NCBI RefSeq assembly: GCF_013280595.1
Contig: NZ_JAAATY010000005.1
Span: forward strand, 62,001 to 126,000
DNA: 64,000 nucleotides
Reading direction: 5' to 3'
Origin: Kibdelosporangium persicum
GTDB lineage: Bacteria > Actinomycetota > Actinomycetes > Mycobacteriales > Pseudonocardiaceae
Shown: positions 31,692 through 40,092 of the stretch, in pieces
Layout of the letters: every line of letters begins with the position of its first letter
How positions within the stretch are numbered: the stretch's first letter is position 1
Notes under the pieces: model-generated
What the model was told of the DNA's origin: nothing
The model's database searches: none
What the model saw: the letters and a program-made list of their open reading frames with translations, nothing else
Program-made: the position numbers and the translations under genes

Positions 31692-34049
31692 TCAACTCCC
31701 CGTCTCGCAGCTGGAACCACCTTTGGCGGTATCACTTCCCCGCGCGTTCGACACGGTGACTTCGACGGTGGCCCGATTGTCCGAACCGCAGACGCTGGTC
31801 ATGTATTTGTTGTCGTTCTCGTCCGTGATGGGGACACCGTCGACGATCCACCGGATCTGCAGCTTCGCCGGAGTGGCGGTCAAGGTGCAGGAGAATGTCC
31901 CCTTGCCCTGCGATCCGCACTCCAGGCTGGTGATCTGAGGTTTCTCGATCAGGGTGAAGGTGACGGAGACGCTTTGCTGCCCGGTCATGGTGAGCGAGCA
32001 CGTCGCGCCTTGACCGGCGCAGGCGCCACCCCAGGCGCCGAAGACCCGGTCGTCGGCCGGCTCCGCGGTCAACTTCACGGCGGTGCCGGTATTCCTCGTG
32101 ACCGAGCACGTCGACGGACACGTTCCGCCGCCGCCGACCAGCACCCGCCCGCCGGTCGGCGCGGCGATCGTGAGCGTGGCCTGGGGAACGGGCTTGGCCT
32201 CGAACGTGTGGCTGACGCTCTTCGCCTCATCCACGGTCACATCACAGGAAGCCCCGGATTTCCCGGCACAGGCGCCGCCCCACGAGCCCGCCTGGTGGGT
32301 GGCGTCCGGCTGGGCTGTCAACGTGATCTGGGTGTTGGGCTGCACGTCGACCGAACACGTGCCCGGACAGTTGATCCCGCCACCGGTGACGCTGCCACCG
32401 CCGCCGGGAACGCTGACCGTGAGCCGGACATGCGGCACCGCGGAAACAGTGACGTTGGCTGACGCCATCGCTTGCCGCCCGTCCGGCATCGTCGCAGTCA
32501 CTGCGACGAGGTACGGCGTGGCCCGAGCCGCCGCCCACCGGTGCGTGGTCGTCGTGCCACTCCCGGTGGCACCGTCACCGAACGTCCACTGTGCACTGAC
32601 GGGTGCTTCGCCGTTGAGGTTGTTGACCCGCAACGTCACCGTCTGGTTCTCGGTCGGCGTTGTGGTGCTCATCGAGATTTCGAGCCTCGGCTCCGCCGGC
32701 GGGGGATGCTGCGTCGTGGTCGTGGGTGTACTGCTGACCGACGGCGAATCGCTGGCTGTGGGCGACGCACCGGCAGGTTCGGAAGAGGGCTCGACAGGTT
32801 GCTGGTGCCCGGAAACCGGCGGACTGCCGACGCTTGTCCGCTGGGCGGCCTGACTCGGCACACCACCCCGCGGCGGCTGGGCCGGCGCGACCGCCTGACC
32901 GGCCGGCGAGGTTCGTTGCGGCGGCGCGGAGGGCGCGACGGAACCGCTCAGTCCTTTCCCCGGATTCCCGGCGTCGTACTTGGCGGCGTTGATCACCTTT
33001 CCGTCGAGCTGGATCACTCCGGCGCGTTCGGAGTTCGTGTCGTTGTAGAACACAACACCGTCACGGACCAGCAACTCGAACCGGACGTCCGGCGCGAGCA
33101 CGGTCGGCTTGGCGATCACGCGCGAGTTCTCGACGTCGATGATCCAGACCTGCCCGGTCGTGTAGTCGGGCACGAATACCTGGTCGCCTGCCTCGACCGG
33201 CGGCCCGTAGGTGTTGCCCTCGCGCAGTCCGATGACTTTGCCGCAGTCGTTCGCCGCCAGGTCACACACGTTCAGCACGCCGCGGCCGACCACCAGGTAC
33301 AGCCGATCAGCCCGGCGGGAACCGGAAACCTGGACGGTGTCCGTTGTGCGTAGGTCGAGTTCGACGGGATCGCCGGGCCGTCCGGTGTCGCTGTCGACGC
33401 TGACGGCCTTGCGGCCCGCGATGTCCACCACGACCGGACGGCCGCCGACCATGGTCAGTTCGGCGCCGCCGGGCTGGGCCACTTGGCGGCGGATGTTCAG
33501 CTTCCCGTCGCGCACGTGGGTCAGGTCGCCGGTGCGCGCGTCGATCGCCCAGAGCGTTCCGTTGTCGTCGATCATGGCTGTCCCCGCCGCGAACGTAACG
33601 GCGTTTCCTTGGGGCGCCAGGCTTTTGGGGTCGGTGTAGGCGAGCATGCCGCGTCGCTTGTCCACTGTGTACACAGTGTCGCGGCCGGGTATGACCGCGA
33701 GACCGTTCGTGGCGTCGGGAATCGGCGCCTGCGGGTCGGACAGTTCGTAGGTTCCGCCCTCCACCCGCCGTACGGTTCCGGCGCTTCTGTCGACGGCGTA
33801 GGCGGTCGAACCCTGTTGCGCCACTTCGAGACTGTGACCGGCGGGGGCGACCTGCACCTGCGCCGCGACTTCGACGTTGTTGCCGTCCAGCAGCGTCACC
33901 TGGCCGACCTTCGACGAGCTCAGCCAGGCCGCGCCGGACAGCAGTCGCACGTCGCGCACGGGCTCGCCCTTGTCCGAACCGATCACCACGATCACACCGA
34001 GCAGCAGTGCCGCCACAACGGCGAGCCCTGCCCGCGACCAAACACTCAA
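31692..34049 (-). CDS. large membrane-anchored surface protein: beta-propeller, PKD and Cys repeats
   Basis: The roughly 785-residue protein has a membrane segment right after the start (GLAVVAALLLGVIVVIG). About 350 residues of short beta repeats with WAID/YAVD/WIIDVE motifs suggest a seven-bladed propeller, and a Pro/Ser/Thr linker of about 100 residues follows. Next come a PKD-type domain (VSAQWTFGDGATGSGT), then two Cys-rich repeats (CPGTC ... WGGACAGKSGASC; CPSTC ... WGGACAGQGATC) and an Ig-like end with two more Cys pairs. I chose TTG 34049 because GGAGGAGGGG lies just before it; GTG/ATG at 34088 would add 13 residues before the anchor. Its function is unknown, perhaps surface binding. 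Confidence 0.75.
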   Translation of the reverse strand: MSVWSRAGLAVVAALLLGVIVVIGSDKGEPVRDVRLLSGAAWLSSSKVGQVTLLDGNNVEVAAQVQVAPAGHSLEVAQQGSTAYAVDRSAGTVRRVEGGTYELSDPQAPIPDATNGLAVIPGRDTVYTVDKRRGMLAYTDPKSLAPQGNAVTFAAGTAMIDDNGTLWAIDARTGDLTHVRDGKLNIRRQVAQPGGAELTMVGGRPVVVDIAGRKAVSVDSDTGRPGDPVELDLRTTDTVQVSGSRRADRLYLVVGRGVLNVCDLAANDCGKVIGLREGNTYGPPVEAGDQVFVPDYTTGQVWIIDVENSRVIAKPTVLAPDVRFELLVRDGVVFYNDTNSERAGVIQLDGKVINAAKYDAGNPGKGLSGSVAPSAPPQRTSPAGQAVAPAQPPRGGVPSQAAQRTSVGSPPVSGHQQPVEPSSEPAGASPTASDSPSVSSTPTTTTQHPPPAEPRLEISMSTTTPTENQTVTLRVNNLNGEAPVSAQWTFGDGATGSGTTTTHRWAAARATPYLVAVTATMPDGRQAMASANVTVSAVPHVRLTVSVPGGGGSVTGGGINCPGTCSVDVQPNTQITLTAQPDATHQAGSWGGACAGKSGASCDVTVDEAKSVSHTFEAKPVPQATLTIAAPTGGRVLVGGGGTCPSTCSVTRNTGTAVKLTAEPADDRVFGAWGGACAGQGATCSLTMTGQQSVSVTFTLIEKPQITSLECGSQGKGTFSCTLTATPAKLQIRWIVDGVPITDENDNKYMTSVCGSDNRATVEVTVSNARGSDTAKGGSSCETGS

Positions 34050-34328
34050 TGCCCCTCCTCCGCCTGTGCCATAGCGGATTCGGTGCACAGTACCGTGCGG
34101 TTTGGTGCGAGTTCTCTTTCACCTTCGCGTGTCCACCACTCCGGCACCCCGTGTCCACCACTGCGGCACCTCGAAATGCCCGTTCCGGCACCATGAGTCG
34201 CACGCACCGGCGGCCGCGAACCAACCTGGGACTGGATCCGATCGATCCCGGGCGGTCAGCGTGTCCGGCGAGAATTAGGTGATAGCCAGCCCGCGGCCGC
34301 CAGTCAATCGCGCGCAGTGCGCGGATTT

Positions 34329-35576
34329 TCACTCGACAGTGACCACGGTGCCGGTGCGGCGGGCGCGTTCGGCTGCCCAGACAAGCCGGTGCGAATCCAG
34401 GCTTTCCCGGCCGTCGGTCAGGATCAGGCCGCGGTCACCGGTGCGCACGGCCTCGACGAACGCGTCGACGATCCCCTGATCACCACCGCCGTGCCCGTCG
34501 GCCGCGGTCGACCCGCCCACCTCCCCCACGTCCACGACGTCCGGGCCGGTCAGGAAGTCGTGGACGGCGATGGTCTCCCCGTCGCCCTCGATCGAGCCGC
34601 GGGTGCCGAAGATCCTGGTCTTGCGATGCGTGCCCGGCGCGAACGCGGTCATCGTGAACGACGCTGTCACGCCGCCGGAATACTCGATGTTGACCACCTG
34701 ATGGTCGACCACGTCGTTGTCACAGGAGTACACGCAACGGCCGTAAGGCCCTTCCCGCAACGCCTTCATCACGCCGTCCACCGTGCGGTCGGTGGTGACG
34801 ACGGACAGCGGCCAGTTCTTCTCAGGCCGGTCGAGGAACGGCAGGTAGATCCGCAGTGCCGAGTAGGGGCACGTCGCCTCGACGCCGCAGTCGAGGCAGC
34901 GGTCGGCCGCGCCTTCGGGTTGCCGCTCCTTCCGGAACTCGTAGAGGCTGCCGAAGGACGAGACGCGCCGCGCGGGCCTGCCGATGATGTACGCCAGCCA
35001 GTCCAGGTCGTGGCAGGACTTGGTCATCAACATGAAGCTGGACTCGTCCTCACGCCGCCAGTTGCCGCGCACGTACGAGTGCGCCTGGTGCCACCAGCCC
35101 ACAGGCTCAAGGTGTTCCACGCTGACGATGTCGCCGATCCGCCCACTGTCGACGATCTGCTTGAGCACCCGCGAGTACGGCGTGTAGCGCAGCACGTGAC
35201 ACACCGCCAGCATCACGTCGGCTTCCTCAGCGGCCTGCACGATCCGCTCGCAGTCGGTCTCGGACGTGGCCATCGGCTTCTCCAGCAGCAGGTGGTAACC
35301 ACGGCGAGCCAGCGCGACGGCCGGTTCCACGTGGTCACGGTCCTGCGTGGAGATCACGGCGATGTCCGCGATCCTGGGCCGGTCCAGCAGCTCACGCCAG
35401 TCGTCGAAGACCGCGTCCGCGGGAACCTCGTACTTCTCCGCGAACAGTTTCCGCCGCACGAGCCGCGGTTCGGCGACGGCGACGACTCTCGCCTTGCCTG
35501 TCCGGACCGCGCCGGACGCGTAGTTGTTGCCGCGGCTGCCCGCGCCCACGATGGCCATGGTCACCGGATTCGACAA
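34329..35576 (-). CDS. Gfo/Idh/MocA-family oxidoreductase with a cysteine cluster
   Basis: The 415-residue NAD(P)-dependent oxidoreductase has the Rossmann loop MAIVGAGSRGNNYASGA. The EKP motif (HLLLEKPMA) and SCHDLDWL, the usual catalytic region of the family, are present. An insert reads CLDCGVEATCPYSALRIY, three cysteines close together that may hold a metal. It probably acts on a sugar or inositol derivative. The start TTG 35576 has AGGAGG six bases upstream; the ATG of MAIVG lies later and lacks one. It is a single gene. Confidence 0.82.
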   Translation of the reverse strand: MSNPVTMAIVGAGSRGNNYASGAVRTGKARVVAVAEPRLVRRKLFAEKYEVPADAVFDDWRELLDRPRIADIAVISTQDRDHVEPAVALARRGYHLLLEKPMATSETDCERIVQAAEEADVMLAVCHVLRYTPYSRVLKQIVDSGRIGDIVSVEHLEPVGWWHQAHSYVRGNWRREDESSFMLMTKSCHDLDWLAYIIGRPARRVSSFGSLYEFRKERQPEGAADRCLDCGVEATCPYSALRIYLPFLDRPEKNWPLSVVTTDRTVDGVMKALREGPYGRCVYSCDNDVVDHQVVNIEYSGGVTASFTMTAFAPGTHRKTRIFGTRGSIEGDGETIAVHDFLTGPDVVDVGEVGGSTAADGHGGGDQGIVDAFVEAVRTGDRGLILTDGRESLDSHRLVWAAERARRTGTVVTVE

Positions 35577-35762
35577 GCGAGACCTCCTGGAGAAGGGGTG
35601 CCGATGCCCATTCTCGCAGCCTGCACCGGCCGATCGGCGCGTCCGCTGGCCCTGCGTACGGCCGGTGCGGCACCGTTGAGAAGATTTTTCGGCGGCGATG
35701 TCCGGGTCGGGCACCCCTGCTTCGACGTCTCTGGCGTAACACCACCGGAGAGGAGCAAGACC

Positions 35763-36191
35763 GTGAAGTACATGATCATGCTGATGGGCTCGCAGCACGA
35801 CTACGACCTGCTCACCGGCAACACCCCCGCCGACCGGCAGCCGTGGACCGTCGAAGAGATCCGGAAGATGCACGAGTTCCTGGCGGACTGGAACAACGCG
35901 CTGGTCGAGTCCGGTGAGTTCGTCGAGGCCCGGGGCCTGAGTGCACCCGCGCACGCTCGCCGGGTGAGCACGAAGGACGGTGTGCCTGTGGTGACCGATG
36001 GGCCGTACCCGGAGACGCAGGAAGTGCTCGCCGGGTACACGATCGTCGAGTGCGAGAGCCTCGACCGGGCGACTGAGATCGCGGCCCGGCTCGCCAACAC
36101 CCCGCACCCGGAAGACAACCAGCCCGACGACGCCCCCTGGTACGTCGACATCCGGCCGATCGCCGAGCACCGGCCGGAACCGGAGGTCTGA
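35763..36191 (+). CDS. YCII / DGPF-domain protein paired with an ECF sigma factor
   Basis: The 142-residue protein starts at GTG 35763 behind GGAG (VKYMIMLMGSQHDYDL). It has the YCII fold with the DGPF-type motif (VTDGPYPETQEVLAGY). Such proteins are encoded beside ECF42 sigma factors, and their genes are often targets of that sigma factor. The stop overlaps the sigma gene's start by one base, so the pair is coupled. Confidence 0.9.
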   Translation: MKYMIMLMGSQHDYDLLTGNTPADRQPWTVEEIRKMHEFLADWNNALVESGEFVEARGLSAPAHARRVSTKDGVPVVTDGPYPETQEVLAGYTIVECESLDRATEIAARLANTPHPEDNQPDDAPWYVDIRPIAEHRPEPEV

Positions 36192-37426
36192 TGCCGCTCA
36201 CCGAGGTCGAGGGCCTGCTGCGGACGCTCGCGCCGCAGGTCCTCGGCGCGGTCGTGCGCCGCTACGGCCACTTCGACACCGCGGAGGACGCTGTCCAGGA
36301 AGCACTGCTGGCGGCGGCCACGCAGTGGCCCACCGAGCTGCCCGGCAACCCGCTGGCGTGGTTGATCACCGTGGCGTCCCGGCGGCTGACCGACCTGCTG
36401 CGCAACGAACAAGCACGCCAACGTCGGGAGAACAGGATCGCGCGGTGGGCCCTGCCGGAGGACTGGCTGTCCCCCGCGGCCGACCGGCCCGAGTCGGACT
36501 CCGACGACACGCTGATCCTGCTGTTCCTGTGTTGTCATCCCTCGCTGTCCGTGGCCTCGCAGATCGCGCTGACGCTCCGGGCGGTCGGCGGTCTGACGAC
36601 CGCCGAGATCGCCAGGGCCTTCCTGGTTCCCGAGGCGACCATGGCCCGGCGGATCAGCCGGGCCAAGCAGACCATCAAGGACAGCGGGGTGCCGTTCGCG
36701 GTTCCCCAGGGAGAGGCTCGACGGGAGCGGCTCGGGGCCGTGCTGCACACGCTGTACCTGATCTTCAACGAGGGGTACGCGAGCACGTACGGGCCTGACC
36801 TGCAGCGAACCGACCTCGCCGCCGAGGCGATCCGGCTGACCAGGCTGGTGCACCGGCTGCTGCGGGACGACTGCGAGGTCACCGGGCTGCTGGCGCTGAT
36901 GCTGCTGACGGACGCCCGCCGGCCCGCTCGCAGCGCGGCCGACGGCGGCCTGGTGCTGCTGGCCGAACAGGACCGCCGGTTGTGGGACTCCGCCCTGATC
37001 TCCGAGGGCGTCGCACTGATCAGCTCGGTCCTGCCGCGCGGCCAAGCCGGGCCGTACCAGATCCAGGCGGCCATCGCGGCCGTCCACGACGAGGCTCCGT
37101 CCTATGAGGAGACTGACTGGGCGCAGATCGCCGCTCTCTACGACGTCCTTCTCGGGTTCTCCGACAACCCGGTGACCGCTCTCAACCGCGTCGTCGCGGT
37201 CGCCATGGCCCGGGGAGCCGCCGTGGCACTCCCGCTGCTGGACGACCTCTCGGCACAGCTCGGCGAGCACTACCGGTACTTCGCCGTGCGCGGGCACCTG
37301 CTGGAGATGGTCGGGAATGCCACGGAAGCGCGGGCGGCGTACCAGTCCGCGGGCGAGCGGGCCACCAGCATGCCCATGCAGCGCTACCTGTTCGGCAAGG
37401 CCGCCTCGCTCGCCCCGCGGTCGTGA
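36191..37426 (+). CDS. RNA polymerase ECF sigma factor, ECF42 type
   Basis: This 411-residue sigma factor has region 2 (GAVVRRYGHFDTAEDAVQEA, WLITVASRRLTDLLR) and region 4 (AEIARAFLVPEATMARRISR). A long C-terminal extension of about 200 residues with helical TPR-like repeats includes IFNEGYAST. ECF42 members have this extension instead of an anti-sigma factor and pair with DGPF proteins, as seen here. The trigger is unknown. Confidence 0.92.
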   Translation: MPLTEVEGLLRTLAPQVLGAVVRRYGHFDTAEDAVQEALLAAATQWPTELPGNPLAWLITVASRRLTDLLRNEQARQRRENRIARWALPEDWLSPAADRPESDSDDTLILLFLCCHPSLSVASQIALTLRAVGGLTTAEIARAFLVPEATMARRISRAKQTIKDSGVPFAVPQGEARRERLGAVLHTLYLIFNEGYASTYGPDLQRTDLAAEAIRLTRLVHRLLRDDCEVTGLLALMLLTDARRPARSAADGGLVLLAEQDRRLWDSALISEGVALISSVLPRGQAGPYQIQAAIAAVHDEAPSYEETDWAQIAALYDVLLGFSDNPVTALNRVVAVAMARGAAVALPLLDDLSAQLGEHYRYFAVRGHLLEMVGNATEARAAYQSAGERATSMPMQRYLFGKAASLAPRS

Positions 37427-37435
37427 GCAGCCGCC

Positions 37436-37876
37436 TCACTTCGGGGCAAGCCGTTTGGCCTCACCGATCTCGCAGGTGACCTCGCCCTTCAGCGGCGTGT
37501 CGCCGGGGATGTCCTGGGTGACGGTCTGGCCGGGCTCCATCCGGTTCTTGGCGAACCGCGCCTCGCTCGTGCCACCGTTGGCGTCCTTGATGTTCACGCC
37601 GACCACATAGCGCTGCGGCAGCGGGGTGCTGTTGGTGACCTCAAGGGTGACGTCCTGGCCGTACGTCTTGTTCACGCACTTGGTGATCTTCACGTCCGAC
37701 GCGGCCGACGTGTCCTCCTGAGCGGCGGTGTTGCCTGGCGCACCCGTCGGCTGGGAGCTGCTGCCGGGCTGGTTCTGGACGGGCGGCGGCGTCGCGCCGT
37801 CCTGCTTGCTGCCGCAGCCGCTCAGCCCAAGCGCGAGAAGCGCTGCCGGCACAGCCAGAGCTGCCAGTCGGTTCAT
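37436..37876 (-). CDS. lipoprotein of unknown function
   Basis: The 146-residue product has a lipoprotein signal with lipobox LSGC near residue 21. A Gly/Ser/Pro/Gln linker and a beta-rich domain (VTLEVTNSTPLPQRYVVGV, EPGQTVTQDIPGD) with two Cys follow; the domain looks like the FxLYD or Ig-like folds of small surface lipoproteins. The start ATG 37876 follows GGAG. It is convergent with the sigma gene, nine bases apart. Confidence 0.75.
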   Translation of the reverse strand: MNRLAALAVPAALLALGLSGCGSKQDGATPPPVQNQPGSSSQPTGAPGNTAAQEDTSAASDVKITKCVNKTYGQDVTLEVTNSTPLPQRYVVGVNIKDANGGTSEARFAKNRMEPGQTVTQDIPGDTPLKGEVTCEIGEAKRLAPK

Positions 37877-37951
37877 CGGTGTGCTCCTGAAATAGCCCGA
37901 ATGGATCTTGCGCCGGGGATTCTCACACATCCCGGACGCCCGTAGGGGCCA

Positions 37952-38554
37952 TCACAAGAGTTCCGCAAGCCGACTGAAAGCCTGGTCAAGCGCCTCGGCC
38001 GGATCGCCGTGCGGATCTCGCGCCCAGTCGAGCAGCACGCCGAGCCCGACGCCGACGACCGCGTCCGTGATGATCTTGGCGTCCGGGCGCCGCGTCAGCG
38101 CCGCCATCCCGTCCGCCAGCGCACGCCGGCTTCTCGCGATCAGGCCGAGGTTCGCCGCCCACACCTCGGGGATGGTCAACATGGCCAGGTCACGTTCGTA
38201 GCGCGCCGCGCGCTCATCCGGTGCGAGGCCTGCGAAGACCGCGTGGAAGGCGCCGCGCAGGATCTCGACGGGCGTCGCGCCGGACGGTTGCGCCGCGATC
38301 GCAGAGCTCATCGCATCGGCGAGCGAGTAGTAGTCGTCGAGGACGGCCAGGTCCTCCTTGGTCGGGAAGTAGCGGAAGACCGTGCTGGGCGCGACCTCCG
38401 CGGCCTCGGCGATCTGCTCGACGGTCGTCGCCTGGTAGCCCTGCTCCTTGAACAGGCGCAGCGCGTGCTGCTGGATGGCGGTCTTCGTTCTGGCCTTCTT
38501 GCGTTCCCGCAGCCCGGTCGCTGGTTGATCCACGCGAAGAGGATAACCGGACAC
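37952..38554 (-). CDS. TetR-family regulator, divergent from the second P450
   Basis: The 200-residue protein has an HTH in [20 protein letters not shown] and [18 protein letters not shown], followed by a helical ligand domain. The start GTG 38554 is uncertain; GTG 38533 is an alternative. The 55-base gap to the P450 gene holds a palindrome on the P450 -10 box, so this regulator most likely represses that gene. Confidence 0.85.
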   Translation of the reverse strand: MSGYPLRVDQPATGLRERKKARTKTAIQQHALRLFKEQGYQATTVEQIAEAAEVAPSTVFRYFPTKEDLAVLDDYYSLADAMSSAIAAQPSGATPVEILRGAFHAVFAGLAPDERAARYERDLAMLTIPEVWAANLGLIARSRRALADGMAALTRRPDAKIITDAVVGVGLGVLLDWARDPHGDPAEALDQAFSRLAELL

Positions 38555-38570
38555 CGGAGTGTTCTCTTCT

Positions 38571-38605
38571 TTGACAGGTGACTGCCAAATCGGAGTAGAC
38601 TCCGA
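38571..38605 (+). promoter_or_regulatory. leaderless P450 promoter overlapped by a palindrome
   Basis: TTGACA (38571-38576) and TAGACT (38596-38601) form a -35/-10 pair with 19 bases between, eight bases before ATG 38610. TCGGAGT-AG-ACTCCGA (38590-38605) is a perfect palindrome lying on the -10 box. There is no Shine-Dalgarno, so a leaderless mRNA is expected. Confidence 0.6.
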
Positions 38606-38609
38606 AAAT

Positions 38610-39794
38610 ATGACCGACGTAGTGACGATCCCGACCGAACGCGATCACGACCGCCCGTTCGACCCGCCGCCCGACCTGGTCCGGCTCCCGCCGATCAACC
38701 GGCTGGAACTGCCCGGCGGCCATCTCGGCTGGCTGGTCACGACCCATGCCGCGGCCCGGACGGTGCTGGTCGATCCCCGGTTCAGCACCCGTCCCGATCT
38801 CAAACGCCCCGTGTTCGCCTCGGTCGCCCGGCCGGGCGGCGCCACGAATCCGGCCGCGCCCGGCTGGTTCGCCAGCATGGACGCGCCGGAGCACACGCGT
38901 TACCGCCGTGTGCTGATGCGCCAGTTCACCGTGCGACGGATCAACCAGCTCGAACCGTGGATCACCCGGATCACCGACGAACACCTCGACGCGATGGCGG
39001 ACGCCGGGCCACCGGCCGATCTGGTGCGGGCGTTCGCCCTGCCGATCCCGTCGCTGGTGATCTGCGAACTGCTCGGGGTGCCCTACGACGATCACGAGTT
39101 CTTCCAGCACCAGACCTCGATCTTGGCCAGCTTCGACCGGACGCAGGACGAAGTCATGGCCGCGCTCGGCCGACTCGCGGGTTATCTGCGTGACCTGATC
39201 GTCGGCAAGCGGTCGCGCCCCGGCGAGGATCTGCTCGGCGGGCTGATCAGCGAAGGGGAACTGACCGACGAGGAGCTGACCAACATCGCGTTGCTGCTGC
39301 TCGTCGCCGGCCACGAGACGACCGCGAACATGTTGGCACTGGGGACTTTCGCGCTGCTGCGGCACCCGGACCAGATCGCCGCCCTCGGCCACCCCAACGC
39401 GATCGAGGAGTTGCTGCGCTACCTCACGATCATCCACCTGGGTACGCCGAACCGGGTCGCACTCGAGGACGTCGAGCTGGAAGGGCAGGTGATCCGGAAG
39501 GGCGAGACCGTCGCGATCGGACTACCAGCGGCCAATCGCGACCCGCGGGTGTTCGGCAACCCGGATGTCCTTCACCTGCAACGGGAAGAGGCACGCCGGC
39601 ACCTCACGTTCGGCGGTGGCATACACCAATGCCTAGGTCAGCAACTGGCCAGAGTGGAGATGCGGATCGGCTACACGCGACTGTTCGAACGATTCCCGAC
39701 GCTGCGGCTCGCGGTGCCCGACAAGGAGATCCGGATGCGGGAGAAGTCGGCGGCGTACGGCGTATGGGAACTTCCCGTCGCCTGGGACGTCTGA
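38610..39794 (+). CDS. cytochrome P450 (second)
   Basis: The 394-residue P450 has [18 protein letters not shown], ExxR in IEELLRYL and the haem loop [18 protein letters not shown]. It looks like the CYP105/CYP107-type soluble bacterial P450s that modify natural products or xenobiotics. No ferredoxin gene is adjacent. The start ATG 38610 is set by the promoter and by homology ([20 protein letters not shown]). Confidence 0.9.
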   Translation: MTDVVTIPTERDHDRPFDPPPDLVRLPPINRLELPGGHLGWLVTTHAAARTVLVDPRFSTRPDLKRPVFASVARPGGATNPAAPGWFASMDAPEHTRYRRVLMRQFTVRRINQLEPWITRITDEHLDAMADAGPPADLVRAFALPIPSLVICELLGVPYDDHEFFQHQTSILASFDRTQDEVMAALGRLAGYLRDLIVGKRSRPGEDLLGGLISEGELTDEELTNIALLLLVAGHETTANMLALGTFALLRHPDQIAALGHPNAIEELLRYLTIIHLGTPNRVALEDVELEGQVIRKGETVAIGLPAANRDPRVFGNPDVLHLQREEARRHLTFGGGIHQCLGQQLARVEMRIGYTRLFERFPTLRLAVPDKEIRMREKSAAYGVWELPVAWDV

Positions 39795-40029
39795 GCCCCC
39801 GCTCGCTGTCGCATGGCGAACTCGAACAGCTCGAAACCGCTGTGCGGCCCGGGTCAGTCGTTGGGACGGGCGACCGCCGGTGGGCTACAACGGATCGTTT
39901 TGGCCTGCGGACAGACGTTACGCTCCGTCATGAACGCGCCACTCGTGACGTGAGTGGTTCGCGGCGGAAGAGGACGCGTCACCCATTGATCAGGATGTCG
40001 ACTCTGCGAGGTGATACACCTCCAACCGG
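39795..40029. other. intergenic stretch with a short inverted repeat
   Basis: No gene is seen between the P450 and the promoter of the next operon. CCACTC (39939-39944) and GAGTGG (39952-39957) pair around a 7-base loop and may be a weak terminator or a small relative of the hairpin repeats elsewhere in the window. Confidence 0.4.
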
Positions 40030-40079
40030 TTGAGCAGTCGCTCAAACCCGCCTATCCTCTGCTTTGAGCAGTCGCTCAA
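40030..40079 (+). promoter_or_regulatory. promoter with two identical TetR-type operators
   Basis: TTGAGCAGTCGCTCAA occurs twice, at 40030-40045 and 40064-40079. Each is a perfect palindrome (arms TTGAGC/GCTCAA). The first copy provides the -35 TTGAGC; TATCCT at 40053-40058 is the -10 with a 17-base spacer; the second copy lies at and after the start point. A regulator bound to both would close the promoter. The TetR gene at 42821 is the natural candidate. Confidence 0.75.
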
Positions 40080-40092
40080 CAGGGGAGGGTCG

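Noticed and set aside
40030-40079. Considered as a transposon inverted repeat or attachment site
   Set aside because: Both copies are palindromes in the same place as -35 and start point, with no recombinase or target duplication nearby; operator function explains them better.
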